DNA of 64,000 bases from Salvia splendens (GCF_004379255.2 NC_056050.1:14060514-14124513), one strand, 5' to 3'; shown: positions 32,301 through 43,429, counted from the stretch's first letter. Notes: generated from the letters alone by a model not told the origin. Made by a program: numbers and translations.

Positions 32301-34379
32301 ATGCGTACCAGATCACATAATACCCATACTTCCGTCCGTGATGAACGTGAGGAAGCTAGTCCAGCCCGTAGGTCTGGAAAACAGCCTCTGGAGAAATCTG
32401 CCTCCAGTTCTCACGGTGAAAGAACAAACCACTCAAAAAGTCATCGCACCGAGCCTCCCCAGCAGCTCGATTTGAATGAGGCTGTCAAGTTGTTCTTGGC
32501 TGAGAAGCAGGATGAGTTCTTAACATTCCTGCAAAAGAGCCAGAAGCCGGAGAAGAAAACGGCGGATTCTCCCTCCCCCTCCAGACATGAAAGTCACTAC
32601 CGCAGTAGTGTCGTATCTTCCAGGAGAAAGAATCCTCACCACCGATATGTTCCTTCTCCTCCTTGTTACCGAAATCACAGGAGAACTCCATCTCCACCAT
32701 ACCGTAGAGATGTCGGATTCGCTATGTATGGAGCGCTGAAGACTCCATTTTCGGATGATATCACCAGAACTCCGTTGCCACAGAATTACCGAACTCCGTC
32801 AGTGACTTATGACGGGTTAGTGGATCCTCATGATTTCCTGGGACGCTATCAGTATAATATGGCGAACCAAGGTCTCAATGAGGTTCATATGTGTAAGCTG
32901 TTTCCCGAGCTGCTCATCGGGAACGCAAGAAGGTGGTTTGATAGCCTCCCTCAAGGCAGCATTAGATCTTACAGAGATCTAATGGATGCTTTTCATAGGA
33001 GGTTCTTCCAGAAAGCTGAAACCCGAATCACTTCGGCTCAGCTGCTTTCTATACGTCAAGGTCGCGATGAAAAGATTAGCGACTTCATGACAAGATTCCA
33101 CAAGGAATGCCTACAAGTAGATGATCTCAATGATCTACTTGTCATTTCGGCATTCCAAAATGGAATTCTGCCAGGAGCTCTCTACAGAAAGCTCGTTGAA
33201 TGCAGTCCGCAAACAGCTCAAGAGATGTGGGACATTGCGGACCAGTTTTCTCGTGCTGATGAGGCAGACCGTCGAAAACGGTCTTTAGACAGCTCTTCCA
33301 GAGGAGACAAGAGGAAGCCCGATCATAGCGATCAGGGACATCCTCGCCGAACTCCTTTTGAAAGAATTCAAAGGGCACCGGTACAAGACAGATTGGGACC
33401 ACGTCTCAATCCTGAGAAACCACCCGCTCAGTTCGTACCATTGAACAAGTCGAGAGCGGAAATTTTCGAACTGCATTCTGATATGTTCGAAAAACCAAAG
33501 CCGATGACGAAATCGGCCACGCGCCGAAGTCAGGATAAATATTGCTCCTTCCATCAAGACCACGGTCACGATACCGAGGAGTGCCGAAATTTGGCAGCAG
33601 ATATTGATGTTCTTGTGAAAGCAGGGACGTTAAAAAAATACCAAAGCAAGCCGCCGAAAAAGAATAAGAAACAGAGAAGTGCGAACTGCGCTCCTCAGGA
33701 TCCTAAAAGGCAACAGGATCCCGAAGACGATGACGAGCCGCAATATGATGGAGTAATCCAGACTATTGACGCTCTCCCAGCCGGGAAGACTAAATCGTCT
33801 CTAAAATCAGAGCGCAGAGGCTTCAATCGAGAGGAGCCAACACATAAAAGGCTGAAGAAGGAGGAAGTAATTACATTTTCAGATGCAGATCCCGTCCCGG
33901 CCATTTCTCCTCATCAAGACCCTATTGTCATTCAAGCTGGAGTGGCAAACAAACTGATCCACAGAGTGTTTGTGGATACAGGAGCGTCGGTTAGCATTCT
34001 TTTTAAAGAATGTTTTGATAAACTGGAAGTGGATCCAGCTCGGCTCAGTCCGGCCCCACTTCCTCTGAAAAGTTTCGCCCAGGAGGACACCCGCCCTGAA
34101 GGTATTATCAGCCTTCCGATTACGGTAGGAAGAGCGCCTACTAGCTCCAGTACGGTGATCGAGTTTTTTGTGGTAAAAGCTCGATCCCCGTATAACATTA
34201 TACTGGGAAGAGACTGGCTCAACACAGTTCGGGCCATTTGCTCTACTTATCACCTCACAATCAAGATCCCCACTAAAGGAGGGATAGCAGTCATCCGAGG
34301 TGATCAAAAGAGAGCAAAAGAATGTTTGCAGATTGCGCTTAAAAGTGCCGAACAATCAGATCGGCACCATCAAGCATAG
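32301..34379 (+). CDS. Tat gag-protease polyprotein
   Basis: The same frame is open from 32280; MRTRSHN at 32301 is the likelier start because the preceding codons lie in the leader. An Arg/Ser/Pro-rich N terminus is followed by the gag domain (DPHDFLGRYQYNM, KLFPELLIGNARRWFDSLP, FHRRFFQKAETR, FMTRFHKECLQV), then a zinc-knuckle variant KYCSFHQDHGHDTEECRNL with C-x2-H-x4-H-x4-C spacing, a charged linker and an aspartic protease (VFVDTGASVSILF, then YNIILGRDWL). It ends at TAG 34377. Gag would form the particle and protease would process the polyproteins. The frame has no internal lesion. Confidence 0.9.
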   Translation: MRTRSHNTHTSVRDEREEASPARRSGKQPLEKSASSSHGERTNHSKSHRTEPPQQLDLNEAVKLFLAEKQDEFLTFLQKSQKPEKKTADSPSPSRHESHYRSSVVSSRRKNPHHRYVPSPPCYRNHRRTPSPPYRRDVGFAMYGALKTPFSDDITRTPLPQNYRTPSVTYDGLVDPHDFLGRYQYNMANQGLNEVHMCKLFPELLIGNARRWFDSLPQGSIRSYRDLMDAFHRRFFQKAETRITSAQLLSIRQGRDEKISDFMTRFHKECLQVDDLNDLLVISAFQNGILPGALYRKLVECSPQTAQEMWDIADQFSRADEADRRKRSLDSSSRGDKRKPDHSDQGHPRRTPFERIQRAPVQDRLGPRLNPEKPPAQFVPLNKSRAEIFELHSDMFEKPKPMTKSATRRSQDKYCSFHQDHGHDTEECRNLAADIDVLVKAGTLKKYQSKPPKKNKKQRSANCAPQDPKRQQDPEDDDEPQYDGVIQTIDALPAGKTKSSLKSERRGFNREEPTHKRLKKEEVITFSDADPVPAISPHQDPIVIQAGVANKLIHRVFVDTGASVSILFKECFDKLEVDPARLSPAPLPLKSFAQEDTRPEGIISLPITVGRAPTSSSTVIEFFVVKARSPYNIILGRDWLNTVRAICSTYHLTIKIPTKGGIAVIRGDQKRAKECLQIALKSAEQSDRHHQA

Positions 34380-34412
34380 CAATCACAGCAGCCGGAGTCA
34401 GAGGCAGGAGAA

Positions 34413-37400
34413 ATGAACGAAGTCACACCGGAGCCGAACTCGATGAAAGTTCAGTTATACGAAGATGATCCATCCAGAACGGTCAAGATCGGTTTCGCGG
34501 GAACACCTCTACTCCGGGAAAAGACCATCCAGCTCCTCAAAGAGTACAAAGATGTCTTTGCGTGGTCTCCGTTGGACATGACTGGAGTGTCTCCCGAGGT
34601 AATTACACATCGGTTAAATATTGATCCTTCAGTCCGGCCTATAAAACAGAAGCAAAGACTCTTTGCGGCAGAAAGAAATCAAGTCATCCATGACGAAGTC
34701 CGCCAATTACTGAAAGCGGATGTATTATTTGAAGTAAAATATCCTTCTTGGGTGGCCAATCCTGTGATGATCAAGAAAAAAGAAGGAGGATGGCGGATGT
34801 GCATAGATTTTACGGATCTAAATAAGCACTGTCCTAAAGATTGCTACCCCCCTTCCCAACATAGATAAAAAAGTAGAAGCTCTGATAGGCTTCGAAATTT
34901 TCTGTTTTCTTGATTTGTATAAAGGATACCACCAAGTTTTAATGGATGAGAATGATGCTTCAAAAACGGCTTTCATTACTGACTTCGGTATTTTTGCTTA
35001 TAAAAAGATGCCATTTGGTTTAAAGAATGCCGGAGCCACATATCAAAGGATGGTAGATAAGCTATTTCGGCACCTGATCGGAAAAGAGGTTGAAGTATAT
35101 GTTGACGACATAGTTGTTAAAAGCAGAAGCACTTCGGAGTACGAAAACAATCTCAAATCCACTCTCGACGTGCTCAAAAAAGCCAACCTCAAACTCAATC
35201 CCCAAAAATGTACCTTTTTGGTAGATTCGGGAAAATTTCTGGGTTGTTGGGTTTCAAAGGAAGGACTCAAGGCAAATCCCCTAAAGGTTCAAGTTGTTCA
35301 GAACATGGCAATGCCGAAGTCCATACATGATGTGCAAAGGCTAACTGGATGTCTAGCCGCACTGAATAGATTCCTTTCCCAAGCAGCCGAAAAGCAAATG
35401 CCGTTCTTCAATGTTTTGAAGAAGGCACCAAAGTTTGAGTGGGGAGCCGAACAGAAAAAGGCTTTTGACGAACTCAAAAGTTATTTAACCGAACTTCCTA
35501 CTCTCTCTGCTCCAACAGATGCCGAAGTGATATTCTTATATTTAGCAGCATCAGATCAAACCATTAGCGCGGTGCTTGTACGAGAAGAAGGCCTAAAACA
35601 GCGTCCTATCTACTTTACAAGCCGAGCATTAAGAGGTCCCGAAACAAGGTATCAACCTCTGGAAAAAATTGCTCTGGCATTAGTAAATGCAGCAAGGAGA
35701 CTGCGGCCATATTTCTATGCTCACAAAGTATGCGTCTTAACCGATCTTCCACTTCGGCAAGTTTTGACTAAGCCAGAAGCATCAGGCAGAATTGCCAAGT
35801 GGGCCATAGAGTTGGGAGAACATTCAATAGAATATCTACCTCGGAAAGCCATCAAGGGACAAGCCTTGGCAGATTTTCTTGTAGAGGCAAAGTTCGATCA
35901 GGCAATCCCTATTATTGCCGAACAGAAAAATCCTACCAATGATGAACTAACACAGCCCCAGAAACCCGAAGTAGAGCCGCCGGACTGTTGGATTAGATTC
36001 GTAGATGGAGCTTCGAATAAGACAGGAAGTGGAGCTGGTATTCTACTTATCGCTCCCGACGGACACGAAGTAACTTATTCACTTCGGTTCTTATTCCCAA
36101 CCACTAATAACGAAGCCGAATACGAAGCCCTTCTTGCCGGACTTCAGTTAGCGCAACGTCTACTTGTCAAATCTCTCAAAATTCATTGTGATTCACAAGT
36201 CATAGTGAATCACATGCTGGGTACAAGTGAAGCCCGTGGTGAAAGGATGAAAAAATACTTGGACAAAGCGCAAAGTATTAGCCGAAATTTCTCTTATTTT
36301 CGGATAATCCGCATTCCCAGAGCGGGAAATAGCCGAGCAGATACTTTAAGTAAGTTGGCCTCATATCCGAGCTCAAAGGTGGAGGAATTACCGCACAGAA
36401 GCATTGATGAAGCTGAAGTACACTCAGTAACCAGTTCACCAAACTGGATGACGCCAATATTAAAGTATCTAGATCAAGGACAACTGCCCGAGGATAAGAG
36501 AGAAGCAAGGAAAATCACATGCCGAGCACGTCGGTATGAACTTCATGAAGGAGTCCTATATAGAAAGTCCTACCTTCAACCGTTATTGCGATGTGTAGGA
36601 CCAGAAGAGACGGATTACATCCTTAGAGAAGTTCATGAAGGATCTTGCGGTAGCCACATCGGAGCTAGAGCATTAGCTAAAAAAGTTCTGAGATGGGGAT
36701 ATTATTGGCCAACTTTGGTACAAGAAGCAGTACAGCTAGTTAAGAAATGTACGAAATGCCAAATCCATGCAAATATCCCAAGGATGCCGCAGACTGATCT
36801 ATGTGCTATGCAAAGCCCTTGGCCTTTTATGCAATGGGGCATAGACATAGTAGGACCACTACCACAAGCTCCCCGGCAAATGAAATTCTTGATCGTTGCC
36901 GTGGATTACTTCACAAAGTGGGTGGAGGCTGAACCATTAGCTACGATAACAAGCTCAAAGGCATTAGATTTTGTCTGGAAAAACATAGTTTGCCGATTTG
37001 GCATACCCCATATCCTCATTTCAGATAATGGGACTCAGTTTACTGACAAAACATTCAAGAATTGGTGCCAAGAGTTGAATATTCAACAGCGGTTCACTTC
37101 AGTCTCTCACCCACAAGCAAACGGACAAACGGAAGTAACAAACCGTACTTTGGTGAAAGGATTAAAAACTCGGTTAGAACAAGCCAAAGGACAATGGGTA
37201 GAAAATCTTCCTCAAGTCCTATGGTCTTACCGAACTACACCAAAAACCTCCAACGGTGAAACTCCGTACAGTCTAGTGTACGGCACTGAAGCCGTAATTC
37301 CGGTTGAGATCGGCATACCCAGCCCCCGAACCCTTAATTTCTCAACAGAACTGAATGACGACGGACTGAGAGCCGAACTAGATCTTGCCGAAGAAAGAAG

Positions 37401-37677
37401 AGAATTGGCCTTCATAAAAGAAGCCAAGTACAAGGAGCAAGTAACCCGGTATTATAACCAAAGGGTGAAAAAGCTGCAGTTTCAAGTGGGAGATCTCGTA
37501 TTAAGAAACAATGAAGTAAGCCGAGCAGAAAAGCTGGGCAAACTTGAACCCACATGGGAAGGTCCGTATCGGGTGTCAGAAGTCCTGGGAAAAGGGTCTT
37601 ATAAATTAACTCACATGTCAGGAGAACAAGTACCCCGAACATGGCATATTTCCAACCTCAAGAAGTTCTATTTGTAA
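34413..37677 (+). pseudogene. Tat pol: RT, dual RNase H, integrase (one frameshift)
   Basis: The frame opens at MNEVTPEPNS (34413) with the RT N terminus (GGWRMCIDFTDLNKHCPKD). A run of six C at 34847-34852 throws it out of frame, and RT resumes in the next frame (FCFLDLYKGYHQV, KKMPFGLKNAGATYQRM, active site YVDDIVVKSRS). A first RNase H-like region (TRYQPLEKIALALVNAARRL) is followed by a second (IRFVDGASNKTGSGAGILL, NNEAEYEALLAGLQLA, IHCDSQVIVNHM). Integrase follows (CTKCQIHANIPR, WGIDIVGPLP, ILISDNGTQFTD, SHPQANGQTEVTNR) to LKKFYL at 37677. The double RNase H is a known trait of the Tat lineage. Confidence 0.9.
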
Positions 37678-38240
37678 GAGACAAGGTCCGGTCAGTCTTG
37701 TGTCTAGTTCGGTCCTAGGGTTATGTGCTTTCATATTTTTATTGTTCTTTATACTTGTCGTTTTTTAAAAGATTAAAATCTTTTTCGTCCTTTTTATTTG
37801 TCTCTCTATGTGCGTTTTGTCTCTTATAAATGTTACTGAGGTATATTGTTCCTTAAAGGCTGATCCCCTTTTTTTAGATCATGTATTAAAGACAATTGTG
37901 AGTCCAAGCTTCTAAGGAAGATACAAGATTCCACAATTCAGCTTAAGAAACAAGCAATTCGTCTGAAACGAACTGCAATAAGCCGAAAACCACTCCGGTT
38001 AACTAGGGAAAGTCCAATCCAAGCGATAAAACTCGCCAAATAAGGACACTAACTAAGTCCGGTCAAAGAAGAGTTTACTTCATAAGACCGAGGACGAGTA
38101 CAATAAATGAAATAAAAAATCGCTGAACTGTAAATACGCAGTGATAGAAGCGAAATGAAAAAATTTCATTTACTAAGTCTTGTTGGGCATACAATTCCGC
38201 TGCCCTACGAGAATGCGTTACACCATTACAAAGGACTATT
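37678..38240. other. Tat spacer between integrase and antisense gene
   Basis: About 560 bases without a gene. It should hold the 3' ends of both the sense pol transcript and the antisense gene, which converge here. AATAAA-like motifs occur on both strands, so polyadenylation sites cannot be fixed. Confidence 0.5.
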
Positions 38241-41152
38241 CTACTGTCTACGATTGCTAAAGTTGAGCCACCTATCCGAAAAATCCTCATGATGCTGAGT
38301 TCGGGCGTTCCGAGCAGTTGAAGAATAAGTAGGTGGACGAGATGCTCTGATCGACCTACCGCCTCTTCCCTGAGTCCGGGAAGTTCTAGCACCTCGGCGG
38401 CGAAGAGTCTCTTCACGAAGCATTCGCTGATCTTGCTCACTCATATTCACAACTCCTCTACGAACTTCAGGGCGTTCTTGTCTTGACGTTTCCGGTTGCT
38501 CCTGAGTCCGTTGCTGATTTGGAGTAGAATTTTGAGTAAGTGGATTAGAGGTTTGAGTTGGAGTGTGAGCATCTGTTAGCGGGAAACGGCTAAGGAATCT
38601 CTCGATTGAGGGACGCCGGGAAAGAATGATGTCGTACAGAGAAGCCAAGCGCCGCAATGATTTCACAACTTGTTGGCAAGCCGAGCTCTCCAGCACATTG
38701 TTCTTCCGGAGTACATGAAGCTTCTCCCACAGTTCATCAACTTGATTCTGAACTTCAGATATAGTCATTCCCCCGCGCCCGCAGATGAAATCTTCATATG
38801 CAGTCCTCTCAGCAATGACAGTATTCAGCTCGGCCTCCAGATCTTTCTTTATGCACTCTAAGTCCTTATTGTTGGACTCCAGCTCCACTAAACGAGCCAA
38901 GAGTTCATCATACTTCATCTGGTCGTCTATAGCTTTTTTCTCAGCTTCATTTAAAGCCAAAGAGTATAGCCGCTTCCAGTGAAGTACCTCCAGCTCCTTA
39001 GAGTTAAGAATACGAAGCAGCTATGTCAGTTCGGCATTTCAGTTTACCGAGCAGGCAGTAAACCACAATAGGAGTAAAAGAGATTAAGAAGAGCTATAAG
39101 GAAGACACGAGTGTAGAAAGAAGAATTTTTTTCATTCACAAGAAAAAATTTACACAAGGAGGGCTTCAAGGCCATTTTACAAATAGAAAGAAAGAAACTA
39201 AACTAAGAGAAGGGAGACGAAATCATACTCCGCCAGTTTCGTCTCCGGCTTCCCTGTGGGTTTCAGCTTCTTTCTCCTTGTCGACCTCGGTCTCAGCCTC
39301 AGCCTCCCTCCTCCCTCCCTCCTGCTCGGCGCCCCCATCGCCGATCTGCTGCACCTCTTGCTCGGCGTGCCCGTCGCCGGTCTGCTGATCCTTCTGCTCG
39401 GTCTCCTTGCCGGCCTCATTTTCCTGCTCACCCTCTTCTTTGAAAATTGAAGCGGGTGAAACAGGCCCCAAGGAGGCAAAGATGGCCTCTATGTTCTCGT
39501 CACGGTCAGCACGGCAATTACGGACTCGTTCAGCAGAAAGCAGGACCGATGAAGACGCAAGCTCCTCAAGGAGCGGCAGACTCTGGAGACGCGCTGCAAT
39601 CTCTCGGCCATACAGCGGCAAGACGACTTCGGGTTCCTGCTCAACATTATCGGTCATCAATTTCAGCAGATCACCGATAAGGGCCGAAAATTGATTGCTC
39701 AAAAAGAGTTTCTCCGTGTAAACACGGAGAGCCTCCCCCTGAGCAACCACGGCAGCCGCCTCCCTCTGTTTCGACCGCTCTCTCTGGATGATGAGCTGGT
39801 CTTTGGCACGCTGGGCTTCATCCTGAGCCGAGATCATAGCGGCCCTTGCCCTCTCAAAGTCTGCCCGAGCCTGTTCGGCCTGGTGACGAGCAGCATTCAA
39901 ATTCCTCTGCATCTCATCATAATCGCTGGACGCTTTAGAGAGTTCAACTGTGACGAGTTTGCAGAGCATATTGTTCCTCTGAAAATGGAAAAAGGAAAAA
40001 GTCAACAGAGGGGCCACAAAAAAAATATAGGAAAGAAGCAAAGCCAGAAAATCAAGAAGAAAATTCACCTCTACAAAGTCCTTTGTCCATAAAAAGGGCT
40101 CAGAGATATGTTCCGAAGTGGCCGTAACCACTCCTGATCCATAACCCCCTGGACAATGTCTCTCTCTGGCGCTTTTGGGGGTTTCTGAGTCTTCGCCTTC
40201 CCCCTTGCCGAGGTCGATCCCGGCTTTTTTGGATCCGAAGACTGACTCGAAGAGGTCTTCTGCCTCTTCGGATTCTTCTCGGCATCAAACGCCGAGCTGG
40301 TGGTTTTCTGTTTCTCCGGCTCCTTTGATTCGGAGGATTTGCGACCAAGCTTGCTTAGCATGTTCACTGCCAAAAAGCAAGAAAACAAAGTTAGTTTTCG
40401 CCGCTAAAGCAGTAAAGCATAAAAAAGAAATCCTCACCCTCAGTCTCTTCGTCCGAAGACGAGGAGTCGAACACGAAGTCACCCTTGACGAGCTCAGATT
40501 CCAAATACTGTTTCCTAATCATGGGAATCTTATTGAGCCCGCCCTCGAGCTCGTCCAACGGTTCTACCCGAGGATGAGGAATTACGGACTTCGGCCCTCT
40601 CCAGGAAAAGTCCGGAGCCGCTGTCTTATTGTAAAAAAAGAAGCGATTTTTCCACATCGGCCATTTGGTTTTACAGAAGGCTCTAAAGGGCTGTAAAGGG
40701 ATCAAGTAAAACCAGGATCCCTTTCTCTTAAACTGAAAGAAATTAAGGATTGCCCTCAGAGACAGATCCTTTTCTAGTCTACGCAGCTCGGCAGCAAAGG
40801 CCGATAAGTGCCTCCAAGAATTTGGAGTCACCTGACCTAAAGGAAGTTGGAAAAAATCAAGAAGCTCTACAAAGGCGGGGGGAAGAGGGAAACGAAGCCC
40901 GCATTCTAAGCAGGCTTCGTAAACGGTGGCATAACCCTCCGGCGGCGAGTTAGCCCTATGAGTGTCGTCGGGAATCACCACTAACCCCCCAGGAAGAAAA
41001 TATTTTCTGCGTAAGGATATCACAGTATCCTTACTCAAAATGCTGTGAAAATATTCTACCGTCTTCTCCCCGGACTTTTTCCGGCCAGAAGATCCCTTAC
41101 CCCCCTTCCTACCACTACCTGATTCAGAAACAGTTTCAGAAGAAGAAGACAT
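38241..41152 (-). CDS. Antisense four-exon Tat gene (aORF) with gypsy-type transposon domain
   Basis: Read on the minus strand, four blocks join at good GT-AG sites: exon 1 41152-40438, exon 2 40366-40069, exon 3 39978-39229, exon 4 39020-38241. The introns are 71, 90 and 208 bases, with donors GTGAGG, GTGAAT and GTATGA and acceptors TTTTTGGCAG, CATTTTCAG and CTGACATAG. Exon 1 carries the domain known as putative gypsy type transposon (GGLVVIPDDTHRANSPPEGY, ECGLRFPLPPAFVELLDFF, TPNSWRHLSAFAAEL). Exon 2 is a basic Lys/Ser linker ending SEHISEPFLWTKDFVE. Exon 3 is a long coiled coil rich in Ala/Glu/Gln with an acidic Glu tail, and exon 4 a second coiled coil with an Arg-rich C terminus. The total is about 845 residues. 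One frame change is needed inside exon 2, so this copy may be broken there. Antisense extra ORFs are known in Tat elements; function is unknown. Confidence 0.72.
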
Positions 41153-41277
41153 GATTCTTACTCTTTGATGGTCGAAAGTCTCTGAAGAAATTCTTGAAGA
41201 AGCGGAAGAAAATTTTACGAAAAAGAGAGAGAATGCAGAAGAAATAATCGCAAAAGTGTTCCAATGATGAAGAAAGG

Positions 41278-41409
41278 AAATATTTATCAGATTCGCAGAG
41301 GCGTTTCAAATTCGTCGCACCGTTTCAAATCCCACTTTTTCTGGATTCTCTGGCCGGATTTGCTGTCACATTTAATGCAGACACGTGCAGAGCACGTCCC
41401 CTGACGTCA
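41278..41409 (-). promoter_or_regulatory. Candidate promoter of the antisense Tat gene
   Basis: On the minus strand, CTGATAAATATTTC (41278-41291) gives a TATA-like box about 130 bases before the ATG at 41152. Farther upstream lie a perfect TGACGTCA (41402-41409) and CACGTG (41382-41387), which are bZIP and bHLH/bZIP core sites. They fall between the antisense gene and the polypurine tract, a place where the sense genes have no need of them. Inference from motif position only. Confidence 0.45.
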
Positions 41410-41454
41410 GCCTCCCCCTTACACTTATCCAAAATGCCGAAGTGATTCACTTCG

Positions 41455-41470
41455 CTTTTCGGGGGGGTGG
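41455..41470 (+). other. Tat polypurine tract
   Basis: A run of G (GGGGGGGTGG) directly abuts the TGATGGGA start of the 3' LTR at 41471, as expected for the plus-strand primer. Confidence 0.75.
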
Positions 41471-42039
41471 TGATGGGATACGAACTAAACAACTAAACAA
41501 TAATTGCGAGCCCAATAGCAGTGACGGCCCATCAGCCCAAAACCCAAGAAAGAGTATCAGTTCGGCACAACCAAAGAGTTCGGTCACAGCCTATAGCTCG
41601 GTAAAAGCCGACCAATCGAGCTCAACTCTCAGATCGGCAAAAGCTGATCGGCAAAGTTCAGCAGTTCGGTCTCAGTATTCGACCGAACAAGGAGATAGTG
41701 GACCCATGCAGGATCTCCACGACCTCCATTACACCCACGATCTATTTAGTGGTATTAAGCAGTTATCAACCCCCCTACCAGGGCTGCAAACCACGATCTT
41801 AGTTCGAATGTATAAATAGAACTTAGATCAGATAGACCAGGGTTAAGTTCTCTAGATCCTGAATCTCATATAGCAAATCAGTATTGTAATCTGTAAGCTA
41901 GATCAAGCAATACAAATTTGCCCTCTATTCTTCCCGTGGACGTAGATTTACCTCAGTAAATCGAACCACGTAATTCTCAGTGTTGTGATCTTCATTTATT
42001 ACTTGCATTTATTCCCATCAAAAATTCGCTAAATCATCA
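41471..42039 (+). repeat. Tat 3' LTR
   Basis: 569 bases, the same length as the 5' LTR at 31658-32226, with no mismatch found by eye. It ends ATCATCA before the GCTAT duplication. Confidence 0.93.
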
Positions 42040-43429
42040 GCTATGTCCGCATCTATAAAAGAGAGAAGCATGCAGGCTGGAGGGACCTTCTCGGGTGGAG
42101 GCCTCACTAACAGCCCCTTGCTCGATTCACCTTTCCACACACTTGACACCAAATTCACGAAAGATTCCAGTTAGCACTTGGCTGGGGTTCACGTTTTAGC
42201 TTTCCAAGAGTGGTTCGAGGGTTGTAACACCGTCCTAGTTCAAGGGCGAAGAAACAATTTACATTTCCGTTGCTATTTACACTGATTCCGCCGAGCTTCG
42301 CTGTTCGAAGCTCGGTTTTCTTTTGTTAACCAATATTTCCTGTTTTATTCCGGATTTTTACTTTCGCTTATGTCTATTGTGTTCATTTCTGGTTTGCTGG
42401 TTGAGTTCGCTTGATGTCGAGTTGGATTGTCGGAGTTGTTTATTTTTTTTGCAGTTGGTTTCTGATTATTTGCTGATATTTTTCGTTTGGATCTGAAGAA
42501 TGGTTCTGTTTTTGGATGAATCGGAGGTTGGGTTTTGCTGGAGTTTGTGATTTGTTTGCAGATTGTTCTTGATTGATTGAATTTGGCGTTGATCGGAGCA
42601 GATCTGTTAGAATCGGAGTTATGGAGTTGATTTAGTTGATTGTTGAGTTTGGATTGCTTGGATCCGGAGTGGATTAAGCGTCCGACGTGATTCTGAGCAT
42701 GAGTGTTTAAATTTCATGCCTAGCTTACGTGTTTTCATTTCATTCCGCCTAGTTTACGTAGATCTGGTTTATTTCCGATTCGTAGCAAGTTTCCGGCATC
42801 TCAATTTCTATATTCTGATCGAATCTGGGAGTATGCTCTGTTTTCTGCATTTGTGTTTCTGAATCTGTTAGGAACTTTGCATGCGAAGCTAGCTGGAGCT
42901 GATCTGTTATCTGCAGCTTTTTACCGTACTTGCTATATTTGGAATCATGTTCCCCGTTGTTTTATTCTTTCTGCCTAGTCTCAATCAGTTAGTTATTTAC
43001 TCAGTCAAGGAAGTGATTGTGTCTTTCGGATTTGATGTCTGATTCCAGTAAGTTTTCTGTGTCCTAGGTCTAGCGTTTACATTTCTTGCCTAGATCTAGT
43101 GGTAGTTAAAATCTCAACCCCTTTGCGTGGCAGCAGCCGTTTGTTTCCATAGTCTCTTAGCACTACCCTGCGAATCCATCTCTGTGGGATCGACCCCACT
43201 TCCCTATACTAATTCATAGTATTCGGGTTGAGGGATTTATTTTTGAAGGGGAGTCGAGTGTGTCCAACGACAAAAACACTGTAGTTCTCTTGAGTTCCTG
43301 GACCCAGTGATCCAGTGGATTTAAGGAGCGTTGTGTCTGGACCGAGCCTTGCATTAATTCTCAAATGTGCACACTTGATTACTCCTTAGTCTAGTCATTC
43401 GACATTAGAGTCGAGAGGCAGGCCCAACA

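Larger units (their letters stand above)
31658..42039 (+). mobile_element. Young Gypsy/Tat retrotransposon, 10.4 kb
   Basis: Complete structure: LTRs of 569 bp at 31658-32226 and 41471-42039 with no difference found by eye, primer site, gag-protease, pol with two RNase H-like domains, a long 3' region carrying an antisense spliced gene, a G-rich polypurine tract and a perfect 5-bp target duplication. Identical LTRs imply recent insertion. The only clear lesion in the sense genes is a one-base shift in a C run at 34847-34852; a stop-separated start at 34380-34412 lies between protease and RT. Confidence 0.93.
19501..43429 (+). mobile_element. Gypsy/Athila retrotransposon with nested Tat element
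   Basis: Order: 5' LTR (19501-20673), primer site (20677-20694), gag, protease, RT/RNase H, integrase, an Athila-type extra ORF, a long noncoding 3' region, a polypurine tract and a 3' LTR (31419-31657 plus 42045-43429). The 10.4 kb Tat element sits inside the 3' LTR. The two LTRs agree at their ends but differ in length and in most internal sequence, and no flanking duplication matches (CTTAC at left, GGAAC at right). The element may therefore be a recombinant of two related copies. Confidence 0.82.
31419..43429 (+). repeat. Athila 3' LTR, split by the Tat element
   Basis: Two parts: 31419-31657 and 42045-43429. It starts TGATAAGGCTAATTTCATGC and ends GAGGCAGGCCCAACA, so TG...CA ends are kept. 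The intact length would be about 1.6 kb, against 1.17 kb for the 5' LTR. Beyond the first 30 or so bases and the GTGGCAGCAGCC to GGGATCGACCC block the two LTRs align poorly by eye. A TATAAAAGAGAGAAG box occurs at 42054. Confidence 0.75.

Noticed and set aside
39256..39450. Leu-rich plus-strand frame in the Tat 3' region
   Set aside because: It is the complement of the Glu/Ala-rich exon 3 of the antisense gene; acidic codons read backwards give Leu/Ser.
41385..41819. Reading frame spanning the Tat 3' LTR start
   Set aside because: It crosses the polypurine tract and LTR and has no homology; open by chance.
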